Source: Prochlorococcus sp. AG-409-L14
Lineage (GTDB): Bacteria; Cyanobacteriota; Cyanobacteriia; PCC-6307; Cyanobiaceae
Direction of reading: 5' to 3'
DNA: 64,000 bases
Assembly (NCBI GenBank): GCA_003215545.1
Contig: QCKF01000001.1
Span: forward strand, 124,001 to 188,000
Below are positions 43,952-55,955 of this stretch, in pieces. Within the stretch, counting starts at the first letter, position 1; each line of letters begins with the position of its first letter. The translations under genes and the position numbers were made by a program. A model generated the notes under the pieces. It worked only from the letters and a program-made list of their open reading frames with translations, did no database searches and was not told the origin of the DNA.

Positions 43952-44464
43952 ATGGATGCTGGCATGCGCCAGGTTCTCGTTCTAAATGCGTCTTACGAGC
44001 CTTTAAACATCACCACCTGGCGACGAGCAATGGTGATGATGATCAAAGGGAAGGCTGTAAGCCTAGAAGAAGACTCCTCTCATAAAATAAGGCAAGGTAT
44101 TCTGTTGCCAACAGTTATAAGGCTTCGCCAATTTGTCAAGGTTCCTTACCGAGAATTACCACTTAGCAGGCGCAATGTTCTGCTCCGTGACAATGGCTCC
44201 TGCCAATACTGCGGCATTTCAGAAGAAAAGCTTTCAGTTGACCATGTAATACCCCGCAGCAGAGGAGGAGATCATGCTTGGGAAAACGTTGTTACAGCAT
44301 GTCTTTCTTGCAATATTTTAAAAGGTAATAAGACACCACAAGAAGCAGGGATGCCTTTAAAGAAACAACCTAGGAAACCTTTAAGCAATCTCATATTTCA
44401 AACAAATAAGCTGATAAATTCTGGTCAACACACAGAGTGGAGAAAATATGTCATTGGCTGGTGA
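43952..44464 (+). CDS. HNH endonuclease family protein
   Basis: MRQVLVLNASYEPLNITTWRRAMVMMIKGKA; CQYCGISEEKLSVDHVIPRSRGG; start trimmed from 43907. Confidence 0.9.
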   Translation: MDAGMRQVLVLNASYEPLNITTWRRAMVMMIKGKAVSLEEDSSHKIRQGILLPTVIRLRQFVKVPYRELPLSRRNVLLRDNGSCQYCGISEEKLSVDHVIPRSRGGDHAWENVVTACLSCNILKGNKTPQEAGMPLKKQPRKPLSNLIFQTNKLINSGQHTEWRKYVIGW

Positions 44465-44482
44465 GAAAAATATAGATTAATG

Positions 44483-45586
44483 CTATATACCATCACTTAA
44501 ATCTTCCATTTTCTTTCTTTGCTCTTCTGCAATACAAGCTCCAATTATTTCTTGTAATTGCCCTGAAAGGATAGGTTCTAAGGAAAAATTGCATCCCAAA
44601 CGGTGGTCTGTAGTTCGATTATCTTTGTAGTTATATGTACGAATTTTTTCACTGCGATCTCCAGTCCCAACTTGTGATCTTCTCTCAGAACTCTCACGAG
44701 CATTTGCCTCAGCAATTTGAATCTCTAACAATTTTGCACGAAGTATCTCCATCGCTCTTTCTTTATTTTGTAATTGAGAACGCTCTTGGGTGCAAAAAAC
44801 TCTTATGCCCGTTGGCTTATGAAGAAGATCTACAGCCGTTTCAACCTTATTAACATTCTGACCACCAGCACCACCTGATCTTGCAGTACTAATCTCTAAA
44901 TCGCCTGACTCAATCTGTACCTCAACTGGGTCAGCTTCGGGCATAACAGCTACTGTTGCAGTAGAGGTATGAACTCTTCCTTGTGATTCTGTTGCTGGAA
45001 CTCGTTGAACTCTATGAACTCCTGCCTCAAATTTTAGTTGACTAAAAACTGCATCTCCCTTTACAGAAATAATCAACTCACGAAAACCTCCTAAATCAGC
45101 CTCAGTTGCACTTATAGGCTTTACAGACCAACCAACCTTTTGCCCATATCTTTCATACATACGAGCTAAATCACCCGCCCAAATACATGCCTCATCTCCT
45201 CCTGCACCTGCTCGTATCTCAAGCATTACACTCCTTTCGTCTCTTGGATCTTTAGGAAGCAAAGCAACAGTCAACTTCTGAAGTAAATCATTCTTTTTAT
45301 GCTCCAAACGGCTCAGTTCATCCTGAGCCAAGGCCTCCATTTCAGAATCACCTCTACTGTCTCTTAATAGTTCACGCGTTTGGTCCCATTCATCTTCAAC
45401 CTTAAGCAGAGCCTGATAATCCAGCACAAGAGGTTCTAAATGTGCTCTATCACGTGCAATTGTTTCTAAACGCTTTGGGTCTGCCGCCACATCAGGATCA
45501 GCTAATTGAAGCTCCAAATTCCTGAAACTTGCCTTAGCTGTTTCTAATCTCGACTTAAGGGTTGAAGAGTCCATGCTCATCAACAA
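44483..45586 (-). CDS. prfA: Peptide chain release factor 1
   Basis: [26 protein letters not shown]. Confidence 0.97.
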   Translation of the reverse strand: MLMSMDSSTLKSRLETAKASFRNLELQLADPDVAADPKRLETIARDRAHLEPLVLDYQALLKVEDEWDQTRELLRDSRGDSEMEALAQDELSRLEHKKNDLLQKLTVALLPKDPRDERSVMLEIRAGAGGDEACIWAGDLARMYERYGQKVGWSVKPISATEADLGGFRELIISVKGDAVFSQLKFEAGVHRVQRVPATESQGRVHTSTATVAVMPEADPVEVQIESGDLEISTARSGGAGGQNVNKVETAVDLLHKPTGIRVFCTQERSQLQNKERAMEILRAKLLEIQIAEANARESSERRSQVGTGDRSEKIRTYNYKDNRTTDHRLGCNFSLEPILSGQLQEIIGACIAEEQRKKMEDLSDGI

Positions 45587-45634
45587 TTAGTCCTATCTAG
45601 TTGATTTAAAATGTTACTTTTCAAAAGCTATAAT

Positions 45635-45955
45635 TTACTCTTGCCCAGAGTCATTTGATTTATCTTCTGAATTTTCCTTACTATCATTTGATTCCTTTTT
45701 TCCAGTATTTTCTTCCTTTTTACCTTTAGATGGTTCTTTTTTATCAGTTGACCCCATGCCATATTTACGCATGAACCTATCAACACGACCTTCAGTATCA
45801 AGAATTTTCTGAGTCCCAGTAAAGAATGGATGGTTTCCACTCCAAACATCAACATGAATTTCTTCTTGTGTTGAACCTGTTGTCATAACAACTTCACCAT
45901 TGCAAATCACCTTTGCTTCTGGATACCAAGTTGGATGGATATCTGGTTTTGGCAT
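45635..45955 (-). CDS. rpmE: 50S ribosomal protein L31 with extended charged C-terminus
   Basis: MPKPDIHPTWYPEAKVICNGEVVMTTGSTQEEIHVDVWSGNHPFFTG. Confidence 0.95.
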   Translation of the reverse strand: MPKPDIHPTWYPEAKVICNGEVVMTTGSTQEEIHVDVWSGNHPFFTGTQKILDTEGRVDRFMRKYGMGSTDKKEPSKGKKEENTGKKESNDSKENSEDKSNDSGQE

Positions 45956-46007
45956 TTGAATTAGTAATAGAAAAAATTTAGAGGATTAAATCAAAAAGGT
46001 TAATTTA

Positions 46008-46418
46008 CTAACGTTTAGAGAACTGAGGTGCTTTTCTAGCTTTCTTGAGTCCATATTTTCTACGTTCTTTTGCTCGAGGATCTCTACTTAAATGGCCCTC
46101 AATTTTAAGAGGTTTGCGATTATCTAGAGAAAGCTCACAAAGCGCTCTTGCAGCACCTTGCTTGATAGCGTCTGCCTGACCAGTAAGGCCACCTCCGTAA
46201 ACATTGGCAAGGATGTCATATGACTCATTAAGGCCAAGAGTTTGAAGAGGAGCCTTGACTGCAGCAAGATAAGCCGGATTAAAATTCAAATAATGGTCAC
46301 CAGGACGTCCATTAATTGTGATAGTTCCTTTCCCTGGAACAAGACGAACACGTGCGACAGATGTCTTTCTTCTGCCGGTGCCCCAATAAACAACACTGTT
46401 ACTAGATGAAGTACTCAT
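46008..46418 (-). CDS. rpsI: 30S ribosomal protein S9
   Basis: [20 protein letters not shown]. Confidence 0.98.
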   Translation of the reverse strand: MSTSSSNSVVYWGTGRRKTSVARVRLVPGKGTITINGRPGDHYLNFNPAYLAAVKAPLQTLGLNESYDILANVYGGGLTGQADAIKQGAARALCELSLDNRKPLKIEGHLSRDPRAKERRKYGLKKARKAPQFSKR

Positions 46419-46867
46419 TTGGTTGAAGCTGATTGATCTAGGTTAAGGATTTCTGGACTTTGAGCTGAATGAGGATGTTCTGAACCTCTATAAACCTTAA
46501 GTTTCCTAAAAAGCTGCCTCCCTAAAGCATTATGAGGAAGCATTCCTTTAATAGCCGTTTCAATAATCCTTTCAGGAATACGCTGCTGAAGAGAGCGAAA
46601 ACTCTCAACTTTCATCCCCCCAGGACGTCCAGAATGTCGCCGATAGAGCTTTTGCTCTGCCTTATTCCCTGTAACCAATATCTTCTCAGCATTCACGACA
46701 ACAACAAAATCGCCTGTATCTAAATGCGGAGTGAAGTGTGGTTTATTTTTCCCACGTAGTACAGAGGCCACTTTCGTAGCAAGTCTGCCCAGAGTTTGAT
46801 TCTCAGCATCTACCAGGTACCACTGGCGACTAATGGAATCAATGGAAGGAATAGAGGTCTTGTTCAT
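46415..46867 (-). CDS. rplM: 50S ribosomal protein L13
   Basis: [29 protein letters not shown]. Confidence 0.98.
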   Translation of the reverse strand: MNKTSIPSIDSISRQWYLVDAENQTLGRLATKVASVLRGKNKPHFTPHLDTGDFVVVVNAEKILVTGNKAEQKLYRRHSGRPGGMKVESFRSLQQRIPERIIETAIKGMLPHNALGRQLFRKLKVYRGSEHPHSAQSPEILNLDQSASTK

Positions 46868-47065
46868 CGCGCCTACACGCTAGCCGGGTCCACAGATATC
46901 CTCTATCAAAAGCGATAGAGATGAGCAAAAGAGTTTTTGCACCCACTTAAATAGGCACATATAAAACTCAAACTTTGATTTTACACTTTCAAGTAAAGCT
47001 TTTGGTTGATTTGATTCGTATCTTCTTGACCTTTGAGTCAATTGTCCAAAATCCTGTTTTTAGAC

Positions 47066-47956
47066 CTAATCCAATAACGCAATTGGAGGCTGAGGTGGAT
47101 CATTTGTACGCAAAGCAAAGCTTGGCAGACAGTCAAAACATGCTGTGTCCTCAAAAAAAACCTCTGAATAACCAACTCTCAATAAAAAAAGCCCCTTTGC
47201 AGGAGCTGCTTCTTTCACATCTGATCTGCGACCTTCTTGCCAGCGCCTTTGAAATTCCTTAAATGTAAGCCTGTGCTCACCTAAAGCAACTAACTGGCCT
47301 ACCAACAAACGAACCATGCCATATAAAAATCCACTTGCCTGAATCTCAACAATAATAAGATCTCCTTGACGCTCTAAAAAAACCGACTGTACGGAAGTAA
47401 AAGCATGTGCTCTATGACTGCCACTCTTCTGAAAAGCCCTAAAGTCATGAAAACCTATGAGACCTTCTAAGGCTGTCCTCATTAATAAATCATCTAACTT
47501 AAATTGATATCTATGCCAGCTCCAAGAATGTAGAAATAGATTAGGTCTTTTAGCATTATAAATAATATATCTATAGCGACGATATTTTGCTGAATAACAA
47601 GCATGCCAAGTATTTGGTCTTAAGACTGACTCTCGGACTCTTATGGTTTTTGGCAATCGTCCATTTAAAGCAGAAGCCCAGCGATAGGTGGGAATAGGAC
47701 CAGAATAATCAAAATGAACAACCTGCCCTGAGGCATGCACACCCGCATCAGTTCTTCCTGCCGCAAATACTTTGACAGGTACATGAGATTCAAAACTTGA
47801 TATGGCTTCTTCTAGTTCTGCTTGAATTGTTTTGCCTTTTTTTTGGCGTTGCCAACCACAAAAATCAGATCCATCATATTGAAGGCTTAAAGCAACTCTA
47901 CTTTTCTTATTTGGTTCAGACAAATAACCTGTCATATCTATAGATTGGCATGGCAT
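47066..47956 (-). CDS. truA: tRNA pseudouridine(38-40) synthase
   Basis: [36 protein letters not shown]. Confidence 0.96.
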   Translation of the reverse strand: MPCQSIDMTGYLSEPNKKSRVALSLQYDGSDFCGWQRQKKGKTIQAELEEAISSFESHVPVKVFAAGRTDAGVHASGQVVHFDYSGPIPTYRWASALNGRLPKTIRVRESVLRPNTWHACYSAKYRRYRYIIYNAKRPNLFLHSWSWHRYQFKLDDLLMRTALEGLIGFHDFRAFQKSGSHRAHAFTSVQSVFLERQGDLIIVEIQASGFLYGMVRLLVGQLVALGEHRLTFKEFQRRWQEGRRSDVKEAAPAKGLFLLRVGYSEVFFEDTACFDCLPSFALRTNDPPQPPIALLD

Positions 47957-47999
47957 TTAATTGAATATAAAACCAATAATTTCTAAAATTTCTATCTCT

Positions 48000-48350
48000 C
48001 TAAACAAGCTCAATAATTGCCATTTGGGCATTATCTCCTCTACGAGAAACAGTTCTAACTATTCGGGTATACCCCCCCTTGCGATCCCCATAACGATCTT
48101 GAGCCTTTTCAAAAAGAGCATGAACGAGCTGTTTGTCGTAGATATACCCAATTGCTCTTCTTCTAGCAGCCAAAGTACCTTCTTTGGCAAGAGTAATCAT
48201 TCTTTCTGTCTGATCCCTCAAAGCTTTAGCTCTGGCCTTAGTAGTTGTAACTCGTCCTTCACGAATTAATTGAGTGGTCAAACCTCTCAATAAAGCCTTC
48301 CGCTGATCAGCTGGGCGACCAAGCTGTGGTACTCGACATTGATGACGCAT
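48000..48350 (-). CDS. rplQ: 50S ribosomal protein L17
   Basis: [24 protein letters not shown]. Confidence 0.98.
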   Translation of the reverse strand: MRHQCRVPQLGRPADQRKALLRGLTTQLIREGRVTTTKARAKALRDQTERMITLAKEGTLAARRRAIGYIYDKQLVHALFEKAQDRYGDRKGGYTRIVRTVSRRGDNAQMAIIELV

Positions 48351-48384
48351 AGTTCTAAGCCTTAATCATTAAAGATAAAATAAA

Positions 48385-49323
48385 TCATGCTGAAGTTCGA
48401 CTCTGAGGAATCGATATGCCAATTCTCTCAAGAGCTTCCAATACTTCGTCAGCTGATTTAGATCCGAAATTTTTAATTTCAAGCAAATCTTCATAACTAA
48501 AGCCCATTAAATCTGAGACAGAATTAACTTGTGCTCTCTTAAGACAGTTATAAGCCCTCACAGATAAGTTTAATTCCTCAAGAGGAATTTGGGCCTCAGC
48601 AGAAGGCTCAGGCTCTTGAGGCACTTCCTCAACCATGGTGACAGTCGCTAGAGGCTGAAAAAGCTCAATTAGCTGATTAGCGGCTTCGGCCAATGCGTCA
48701 TCTGGAGTAGTAGAGCCATCAGTTTCAACCTCCATCCTCAACCTTTCCCGCGTTGACCCACCCTCTGCAACAGCTGTCTCATCAATAGTGAAATTTACTC
48801 TCCTAACTGGCATAAACACCGCATCAATCTGAAGGAGGTCGATAGCACTTGTATCTTCATGGCGACTATCAACTGGGCGATATCCCACGCCCCTTTCAAC
48901 ATGTACTTCCATCTCAAGACTATGTCCTTCATGAACAGTCGCTATTGGACGATCTCCATCAACAACTTGAACTTGAGAAGAAAATTGCAGATCTTTTGCC
49001 TTTACCTCAGATGGTCCTGAAACAACTAAACGACCAATTTCTAGCTCCTGAGTGCGGCTATTGACTGAAAGCTGCTTGCAATTCAAAAGAATATCAAGAA
49101 CATCTTCTCGGACCCCAGGGATAGTTGCATATTCATGATTTATTCCAGCAATTCGAACAGCGGTTATTGCACTTCCTTCCAGGCCTCCCATTAGGACACG
49201 ACGAAGAGAATTCCCAAGGGTAGTTGCCTGACCTCGTTCTAACGGGCCAATGAGGAAAACACCTGTCTGGGAGCGATCATCAGAGGTTTGATTTTCGATC
49301 CGATCAATCTGGTATTGCAGCAC
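48385..49323 (-). CDS. rpoA: DNA-directed RNA polymerase alpha subunit
   Basis: (GTG)[56 protein letters not shown] start preferred over track start 49362. Confidence 0.96.
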   Translation of the reverse strand: MLQYQIDRIENQTSDDRSQTGVFLIGPLERGQATTLGNSLRRVLMGGLEGSAITAVRIAGINHEYATIPGVREDVLDILLNCKQLSVNSRTQELEIGRLVVSGPSEVKAKDLQFSSQVQVVDGDRPIATVHEGHSLEMEVHVERGVGYRPVDSRHEDTSAIDLLQIDAVFMPVRRVNFTIDETAVAEGGSTRERLRMEVETDGSTTPDDALAEAANQLIELFQPLATVTMVEEVPQEPEPSAEAQIPLEELNLSVRAYNCLKRAQVNSVSDLMGFSYEDLLEIKNFGSKSADEVLEALERIGISIPQSRTSA

Positions 49324-49378
49324 GGTCTGAATCTGTAAAGGAGTTAGAGGAGATGAAGCCAAAAATTAGGCGATGAGG

Positions 49379-49771
49379 TTAAACGCGACGGCGTTTAGGC
49401 CTTCTACAGCCGTTATGAGGTAACGGAGTCACATCTCTTATAAGGGTGATCTCAAGTCCTGCAACCTGTAAAGCACGTATGGCTGTTTCCCGACCTGATC
49501 CTGGACCACGTACAAGGACTTCTATCTGACGCATACCCTGTTCGAGAGCCTTTCTAGCTGCTGCCTCAGCTGCAGTCTGCGCAGCAAAGGGAGTTCCCTT
49601 CCTAGCACCTTTGAACCCACTTGCACCTGCTGAAGACCAGGAGATAACTTCTCCAGCAGTATCAGTAATTGAAACAATAGTGTTGTTAAAAGTGCTTTGA
49701 ATATGCACAACCCCATTTGGGACATTGCGCTTAGCCTTTTTTGAGCCTGATTTCTTTGTTGGTGTGGCCAT
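49379..49771 (-). CDS. rpsK: 30S ribosomal protein S11
   Basis: [28 protein letters not shown]. Confidence 0.98.
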   Translation of the reverse strand: MATPTKKSGSKKAKRNVPNGVVHIQSTFNNTIVSITDTAGEVISWSSAGASGFKGARKGTPFAAQTAAEAAARKALEQGMRQIEVLVRGPGSGRETAIRALQVAGLEITLIRDVTPLPHNGCRRPKRRRV

Positions 49772-49833
49772 GTTAGTGGGCCTGGTTGATAAAGATTAGA
49801 AAATTGCTGACTATGCAGCGAGAGAAATACAAA

Positions 49834-50199
49834 CTATTTCTTCTTACCAGCAACTGTTTTGCGAGCACCACGGCGGGTTCGGGCATTAGTCCTTGTGCGC
49901 TGGCCCCTTACAGGGAGGCTCATCCGATGTCTGCGACCACGCAGACAGCCGATATCTTGCAACCGTTTAAGAGCCATACCCTCTTGACGCCGCAAGTCTC
50001 CCTCAATAGTGAATGCCTCAGTGGCATTTCTGAGTTTCTGAACATCACCATCCTCTAAATCTTTTACGCGAATGTCCGGATTCACTCCGGTTTTCGCAAT
50101 TATGGTTTTGGCTCTGGTTAAGCCAACCCCATAGATGTAGGTGAGGGCAACTTCAACTCGCTTATCGCGTGGAATGTCGACACCAGCAATCCTTGCCAC
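49834..50199 (-). CDS. rpsM: 30S ribosomal protein S13
   Basis: [26 protein letters not shown]. Confidence 0.98.
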   Translation of the reverse strand: MARIAGVDIPRDKRVEVALTYIYGVGLTRAKTIIAKTGVNPDIRVKDLEDGDVQKLRNATEAFTIEGDLRRQEGMALKRLQDIGCLRGRRHRMSLPVRGQRTRTNARTRRGARKTVAGKKK

Positions 50200-50225
50200 T
50201 TAGAACTAATCGAAAGGGAACGGGG

Positions 50226-50285
50226 ATCACCTGAGCGGTGATGATCTAGTAAATCAAAAGCTAAAAAGCAAGTGATTTACTAGAT
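50226..50285. repeat. Two adjacent inverted repeats in rpmJ-rpsM spacer
   Basis: atctagtaaatca (50244-50256)/tgatttactagat (50273-50285), 13 bp perfect; atcacc-tgagc-ggtgat (50226-50242). Confidence 0.85.
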
Positions 50286-50303
50286 TTTCAGAAAAACCAA
50301 GTA

Positions 50304-50417
50304 CTAGCCTTGGCGCTGCTTGTGCTTGGGGATGGCGCAAATGACCATTACCCGGCCGTGGCGGCGAATCACCCGGCACTTCTCACACATTTTCTTGACT
50401 GAAGCGCGCACCTTCAT
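50304..50417 (-). CDS. rpmJ: 50S ribosomal protein L36
   Basis: [37 protein letters not shown]; below ORF-track cutoff. Confidence 0.97.
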   Translation of the reverse strand: MKVRASVKKMCEKCRVIRRHGRVMVICAIPKHKQRQG

Positions 50418-50453
50418 GGGTGTGGCTCTCCAAACTGCCAAACCACAATATTA

Positions 50454-51014
50454 CTACAAGGATGGACCTAGTTTTTGAAATATGCGGAGCGAAATATCTT
50501 CAACAGTTCCAGATGCCTGAATCTTGCTAAGCAGACCCTGCTGCTTATAAAACTCAACAAGAGGTTCCGTCTTTTCTCTGTAGACAACTAAGCGTTTACG
50601 AATAACTGTTTCAGTGTCATCAGATCTACCTCTAGCAAGAAGCCTTGCAATCAAGTCCTCATCATCAAGCTCAAGAAGAATTGCAGCATCTATAGGCTGC
50701 TGAAGCTTTGTAAGCAACAACTCAAGAGCTTTTGCTTGGACTACATTTCTTGGAAATCCGTCAAGAAGCCAGCCTCCATTATTTTGATTATTCAATGTTT
50801 TTTCTACAATAGAAAGAACAAGTTCATCACTTACAAGATCCCCTCTATTCATAACAAGTTCAGCTTCTTTTCCTAGGACACTTCCTGCCTCTACTTCTGC
50901 TCGCAACATGTCACCAGTGGACAAATGTGCGATTTTATTATTTGCACACAGCAAATCCGCCTGGGTACCTTTCCCAGCACCTGGTGGTCCAAGAAAAACC
51001 AATCTACTTTTCAT
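50454..51014 (-). CDS. adk: Adenylate kinase
   Basis: LVFLGPPGAGKGTQADLLC. Confidence 0.97.
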   Translation of the reverse strand: MKSRLVFLGPPGAGKGTQADLLCANNKIAHLSTGDMLRAEVEAGSVLGKEAELVMNRGDLVSDELVLSIVEKTLNNQNNGGWLLDGFPRNVVQAKALELLLTKLQQPIDAAILLELDDEDLIARLLARGRSDDTETVIRKRLVVYREKTEPLVEFYKQQGLLSKIQASGTVEDISLRIFQKLGPSL

Positions 51015-51053
51015 GTGATTTCGAATAAGGGAGAGAATTAACAGTGATGATTA

Positions 51054-52373
51054 TTATTTTCTAACAAGACCTTCATACCGCTGAGAAATAACATAAGTTT
51101 GAACTTGCTTAGCTGTATCGATAGCCACACCAACAAGGATTAGCAAAGATGTCGCTCCAAGCCCCTGGAAAGTCTGAACATTTGTAGCTCGCTCAACTGC
51201 AGCAGGAATAATTGCAACAGAACCAAGGAAAAGTCCTCCTAATAAGGTCAACCTATTTTGTACCCCAGATAAATAATTAGCAGTAGCACTACCTGGCCTA
51301 ACCCCTGGGATTGCTACTCCACCTCTTTTTAGATTTGAAGCTATATCAATAGGATTAATAGTTAAAGAAGCATAAAAGTATGCAAAACCAAGAATCAATG
51401 CGAAAAATGCAAATGCATAAGGCCAAGGATTTGCCGCGCCTGGGCTCAAGGTACTAGCAGCTTTAATCAGCAAAGGTATCTTCGTAAAATTAGCTATTGT
51501 TATAGGCAAAAAGATTAATGCAGATGCAAATATAATAGGCATTACACCTCCAGCATTTAACTTAAGAGGAAGATAACTTTGTCTAGTAGGCAATACTCCC
51601 GTGCCACCTATCTGCCTTTTCGCACTAACAATAGGCAATCTTCGGGAACCTTCCTGAACAAAAATTATTCCTACAATTGTCGCTAAAAATACTGATAACA
51701 AAACAATTATACCGACCACATCATTCCTATCTCCTGTCTGAGCCTTTTCAATAGTTGAACTAAGTGCCTTTGGAAGAGTAGCAACAATATTCAAAAATAT
51801 TACCAATGAAGCCCCTTGGCCAATTCCTTTTTCAGTAATAATTTCACTCAACCACATAACAATCATCGAGCCAGTTACTAATGCCAATGATGTTTGCACT
51901 ACAAAGGTGACTTCACTAAGGCTTTCTATTGAGTATTGACGAAGAATTAGAGCGAAAATAATACTCTGTACAAGTCCCCACCCAAGTGCAACATATCTAG
52001 TTATTTGTGCGATTTTCCTCCTTCCAGCCTCACCCTCATTCTTTTGCAGATCCTCCAACTGTGGAAGTGCTGCTGTAAGTAATTGCAAAATTATCGATGC
52101 ATTAATAAATGGCAAAATTCCCAATGCAAATATACCCAATGTGGAAATACCACCTCCGGTAAATATGTCTAAAAAACCAATCAGTTGTCCTCCTTGTTCC
52201 AAGAAAGATTGAAAGGCCTCACGGTCTATTCCAGGCATGGGAATATAGATTCCCAAACGAATCAATAAAAGCAACCCAAGCGTAGTAAGAACCCTTCCGC
52301 GAAGCTCACTATTGCGCACTAATTGGCCAACTACTTCTGATGCGCTGGGATTACGACCCCTACTTACAAGCAT
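51054..52373 (-). CDS. secY: Preprotein translocase subunit SecY
   Basis: RLGIYIPMPGID; multiple TM; LKRGGVAIPGVRPG. Confidence 0.98.
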   Translation of the reverse strand: MLVSRGRNPSASEVVGQLVRNSELRGRVLTTLGLLLLIRLGIYIPMPGIDREAFQSFLEQGGQLIGFLDIFTGGGISTLGIFALGILPFINASIILQLLTAALPQLEDLQKNEGEAGRRKIAQITRYVALGWGLVQSIIFALILRQYSIESLSEVTFVVQTSLALVTGSMIVMWLSEIITEKGIGQGASLVIFLNIVATLPKALSSTIEKAQTGDRNDVVGIIVLLSVFLATIVGIIFVQEGSRRLPIVSAKRQIGGTGVLPTRQSYLPLKLNAGGVMPIIFASALIFLPITIANFTKIPLLIKAASTLSPGAANPWPYAFAFFALILGFAYFYASLTINPIDIASNLKRGGVAIPGVRPGSATANYLSGVQNRLTLLGGLFLGSVAIIPAAVERATNVQTFQGLGATSLLILVGVAIDTAKQVQTYVISQRYEGLVRK

Positions 52374-52477
52374 GTATCAAAAATGCGATGTGGAGTTTTA
52401 CAAACTTTATTATGAGGCAATTTATTGCTAATTAATCAAGATTTTTTCAATATTTTGTTGCTAGTTGAATATTCTCT

Positions 52478-52927
52478 TTAAATAATCTCACAAGTTCCAC
52501 CTGCGGATTCTATTTTAGTTCGAGCAACATTTGTAAAAGCAGCAGCCTGGACACTAAGCTTCACTTTCAATACTCCATTTCCAAGAACCTTTAATGGATT
52601 CTTAGGGCTTGTCACCAAACCTTCTTTGACTAATGAATCAAGGTTAATTGTACTTCCTTCCTTAAGCTCATTCAAAGCAGATACATTGATTACTGTAAAA
52701 GCCTTTTGATTAACTATTGGAAAATGTTTTAGCTTTGGGACCCTTCTATAAAGAGGCATCTGACCTCCTTCAAAGCCAGGGCGAGTTGGACGTCCTGATC
52801 TGGATTTTTGGCCTCGCATGCCAAAGCCACAACTTGCACCCTGGCCAGCAGCTATACCACGACCTTTGCGGAACTTACGTCTGCGAGCTCCAGAATTAGA
52901 CTTTAAAGAATCGAGTCGAAATGTCAT
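52478..52927 (-). CDS. rplO: 50S ribosomal protein L15
   Basis: [31 protein letters not shown]. Confidence 0.98.
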   Translation of the reverse strand: MTFRLDSLKSNSGARRRKFRKGRGIAAGQGASCGFGMRGQKSRSGRPTRPGFEGGQMPLYRRVPKLKHFPIVNQKAFTVINVSALNELKEGSTINLDSLVKEGLVTSPKNPLKVLGNGVLKVKLSVQAAAFTNVARTKIESAGGTCEII

Positions 52928-52941
52928 TGGAATAATTTAAC

Positions 52942-53586
52942 TCAAGAATAGATCTGCTCAAGGGAGATTCCCCTTTCCTTAGCGGTCTGCTTATGAGTAC
53001 GCAAACCAGCAAGTGCAACCATTGCAGCCCTTGCATTATTCAAAGGTGTTTTACTACCCAATCGCTTAGCAAGAACATTCTTTATACCAGCAAGCTCTAA
53101 AACCGTTCGTATTGATCCCCCTGCGATCACACCAGTACCAGGAGCAGCAGGGCGAATAAGCACACTAGCTGCTCCATCACGTCCATTTGAAAGAGTTGGT
53201 ATTGAACTATGCCTTGTCAAAGGAACCCTAACCAAATGTTTCTTACCATCTGCGACTCCCTTTCTCACTGCACCAATAACATCTCCAGCTTTCCCTACTC
53301 CTACACCAACTTGGCCTTTTTCATTTCCTACTACAACAATGGCCCTAAAGCTCATCTTCTTGCCTCCTTTAACTGTTTTAGAGACTCTACGAATTTGTAC
53401 TACACGTTCTTGCCATTCAGAATCTCGTTCCTGACCTCGGCGGTCTCCCCTCCTTCCTCTTCTTTCACCCCTACCTCCACCTCGCCGCTGTTGCTGCTGC
53501 TGTTCTTGTGGCTGGTTTTCAGCAGCAGGAACATCTGATGCTGCAGGGACATCTTGTTTGTTTGGCTGTTTTTTGGAATCAGTCAT
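52942..53586 (-). CDS. rpsE: 30S ribosomal protein S5
   Basis: [33 protein letters not shown]. Confidence 0.98.
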   Translation of the reverse strand: MTDSKKQPNKQDVPAASDVPAAENQPQEQQQQQRRGGGRGERRGRRGDRRGQERDSEWQERVVQIRRVSKTVKGGKKMSFRAIVVVGNEKGQVGVGVGKAGDVIGAVRKGVADGKKHLVRVPLTRHSSIPTLSNGRDGAASVLIRPAAPGTGVIAGGSIRTVLELAGIKNVLAKRLGSKTPLNNARAAMVALAGLRTHKQTAKERGISLEQIYS

Positions 53587-53600
53587 CTTTAAAGCAGTAA

Positions 53601-53969
53601 TCAGAATTTAAGACCTGCCTCACGGGCAGCATCAGCAAGAGCTTTTACTCGTCCATGAAAAAGGTTGCCTCCTCTATCGAAAACAACCTTTTCAATCCCT
53701 TTCGCCAAGGCACGCTTAGCAACTAGCTCGCCAACAGCAATTGATGCATCGCAGCTACTACCTCCAGTCTTTAAAGAAGTGCGCAAATCTTTGTCCAAAG
53801 TTGAGGCTGCACAAAGCGTACTTTGCGCCACGTCATCAATGACCTGGGCATAAATATGATTATTAGAGCGGAACACAGCAAGCCTTGGACGCTGTGAAGT
53901 GCCACTCAAATGACGACGCAACCGCCTATGCCGCTTCTGAGTCTGTTGTTTTCGAGAGATGTTGGACAT
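53601..53969 (-). CDS. rplR: 50S ribosomal protein L18
   Basis: [20 protein letters not shown]. Confidence 0.98.
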   Translation of the reverse strand: MSNISRKQQTQKRHRRLRRHLSGTSQRPRLAVFRSNNHIYAQVIDDVAQSTLCAASTLDKDLRTSLKTGGSSCDASIAVGELVAKRALAKGIEKVVFDRGGNLFHGRVKALADAAREAGLKF

Positions 53970-54007
53970 GACTAAGTAAATTTAGAACAAATTGTTTAGG
54001 TTGATCT

Positions 54008-54547
54008 TTATTTCTTACCGGACTTACCGGCTTTTCTAATGATTCTTTCACCCTCATATTTAATACCTTTACCTTTGTAAGGTTCAGGTGGCCTTATAGC
54101 CCTAATTTTGGCAGCCTCATTACCAACTAACTCTTTATCAGGGCCAGAGACAGTGACATTGGTATTATTTTCAACCTTAAAAGTAATTCCATCTGGAGGA
54201 ATCACTTCAACAGGATGGCTATAGCCAGCACTAACCACGAGATTTCTACCTTTAACTTGAGCCCTAGAACCAACACCAATTATTTCGAGTTTCTTTGAAT
54301 AACCTTGACTCACTCCTTCAACCATATTGGCAACTAAAGAACGACAAAGGCCATGCCTTTCTCTTGATTTTCTTTTCTCACTTGTTGGAGCAATTACAAG
54401 ATTATTGTCTTGTTGAGTAATAGTCACTCCTTCAGGGAGAGTCCTACTCAGCTCTCCTTTAGGGCCTTTAACGGTGACAGAAAGACCGTTCAATGTCACA
54501 GCAACCTTCTCAGGAACTGGAATGGGGTTTTTACCAATACGAGACAT
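54008..54547 (-). CDS. rplF: 50S ribosomal protein L6
   Basis: [35 protein letters not shown]. Confidence 0.98.
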   Translation of the reverse strand: MSRIGKNPIPVPEKVAVTLNGLSVTVKGPKGELSRTLPEGVTITQQDNNLVIAPTSEKRKSRERHGLCRSLVANMVEGVSQGYSKKLEIIGVGSRAQVKGRNLVVSAGYSHPVEVIPPDGITFKVENNTNVTVSGPDKELVGNEAAKIRAIRPPEPYKGKGIKYEGERIIRKAGKSGKK

Positions 54548-54562
54548 AATTAAAACTCCTTA

Positions 54563-54964
54563 TCAATAGACATAGCAGAGAACTTCTCCACCAACGCCTT
54601 GTTTGCGGGCATCTCGATCACTCATAACTCCTTTTGATGTTGAAATGATTGCCACGCCAAGACCACCAAGCACCTTAGGCAGTCCTCTGGTGTTCTTATA
54701 GATTCTCAATCCTGGCTTGCTAACCCTCTGCATTGATCGAATTGTTGGATGGCGATGCTTACCGCTGTATTTCAATTCAAGGATTAATTGAGTACGGACA
54801 CCCTCACCTTCTTCACTGATCTCAGCAATAAAGCCTTCCTGTTGAAGCACCTTTGCAATACTGCGTGACATGCGAGACGCTGGAATTCGAGTGGTCTCAT
54901 GACGTTTCTCACTTGCATTACGAATGCGAGTAAGCATGTCTGAGATTGGATCATGGTTGGCCAT
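54563..54964 (-). CDS. rpsH: 30S ribosomal protein S8
   Basis: [18 protein letters not shown]; start trimmed from 54994. Confidence 0.97.
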   Translation of the reverse strand: MANHDPISDMLTRIRNASEKRHETTRIPASRMSRSIAKVLQQEGFIAEISEEGEGVRTQLILELKYSGKHRHPTIRSMQRVSKPGLRIYKNTRGLPKVLGGLGVAIISTSKGVMSDRDARKQGVGGEVLCYVY

Positions 54965-54990
54965 AGAGTTCTTATGCGATGCGGGCGGGC

Positions 54991-55530
54991 TCAAGTAGTA
55001 CGGAAAGGCATTCCCATCTCGCTTAGGAGAGCTCTGCCCTCTGCATCCGAACGAGCACTGGTGACAATGGTGATGTCCATACCTCTTATTGAGTCAATTT
55101 TGTCAAAGGAAATCTCGGGAAAAATCAACTGCTCCCTAACTCCAAGAGTGTAATTACCTCGACCATCAAAACTTTTGGGACTTACACCACGAAAATCCCT
55201 AATTCTTGGAAGAGCAAGGTTGATTAGGCGCTCCAAGAATGCATACATTCGCTCACCACGCAAGGTAACAGCACATCCAATTGGCATGCCTTGGCGAATT
55301 TTAAATCCAGCTATTGCCTTTTTAGCTCTTGTCACCAAAACTTTCTGGCCTGTAATCGTAGCCAGTTCTGTCATCGAAGCCTCTAAAGACTTTGCATTCT
55401 GAGCAGCTTCACCAAGGCCTCTATTAACGGTAACTTTGAGTACCTTAGGAACCTGATGAATGTTGGAGAGATTTAGATCTTTCAGCAATTTTGGCTGGAT
55501 TTTCTCTCGATAGCGTTTTTTCAGTGACAT
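54991..55530 (-). CDS. rplE: 50S ribosomal protein L5
   Basis: [37 protein letters not shown]. Confidence 0.98.
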   Translation of the reverse strand: MSLKKRYREKIQPKLLKDLNLSNIHQVPKVLKVTVNRGLGEAAQNAKSLEASMTELATITGQKVLVTRAKKAIAGFKIRQGMPIGCAVTLRGERMYAFLERLINLALPRIRDFRGVSPKSFDGRGNYTLGVREQLIFPEISFDKIDSIRGMDITIVTSARSDAEGRALLSEMGMPFRTT

Positions 55531-55598
55531 GGAGTTGGTAAGAGTTGCTTCTGGACTTGGTCAGAAAGCGGTGAAATACGAAAACTGGGAAATCTGAA

Positions 55599-55910
55599 TC
55601 AATCGATCAGTTCCCCAGTTTTTTTAAGGCGTCGTTTCTTATTGCCATCTTTATCGATGACAAATTCCACTCGACTTGCAATTTGCTTTTTACTGGAATA
55701 AATCATCACTTTGGAAGCATGCAAAGAAGCTTCTTCAGTCACAATCCTTCCACTCTCTCCTTCCTGCGTTGGTTTTACATGACGAGTACGGAGGTTTACT
55801 CCTTGCACGACTACATGATTTAAAACAGGCAAGGTCCTTATTACCTCGCCTGTTTTACCTTTATCTTTTCCATTTATTATTTTAACTAAATCACCTTTTT
55901 TAATACGCAT
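55599..55910 (-). CDS. rplX: 50S ribosomal protein L24
   Basis: [23 protein letters not shown]; start trimmed from 55955. Confidence 0.95.
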   Translation of the reverse strand: MRIKKGDLVKIINGKDKGKTGEVIRTLPVLNHVVVQGVNLRTRHVKPTQEGESGRIVTEEASLHASKVMIYSSKKQIASRVEFVIDKDGNKKRRLKKTGELID

Positions 55911-55955
55911 TTTAATGCGCTCTGTCGACTTGACTTTTGGGAAAGAGCTATTCAT

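Noticed and set aside
46975-47262. 95-aa plus-strand ORF opposite the truA 3' end
   Set aside because: Mostly antisense to truA; no recognisable protein features.
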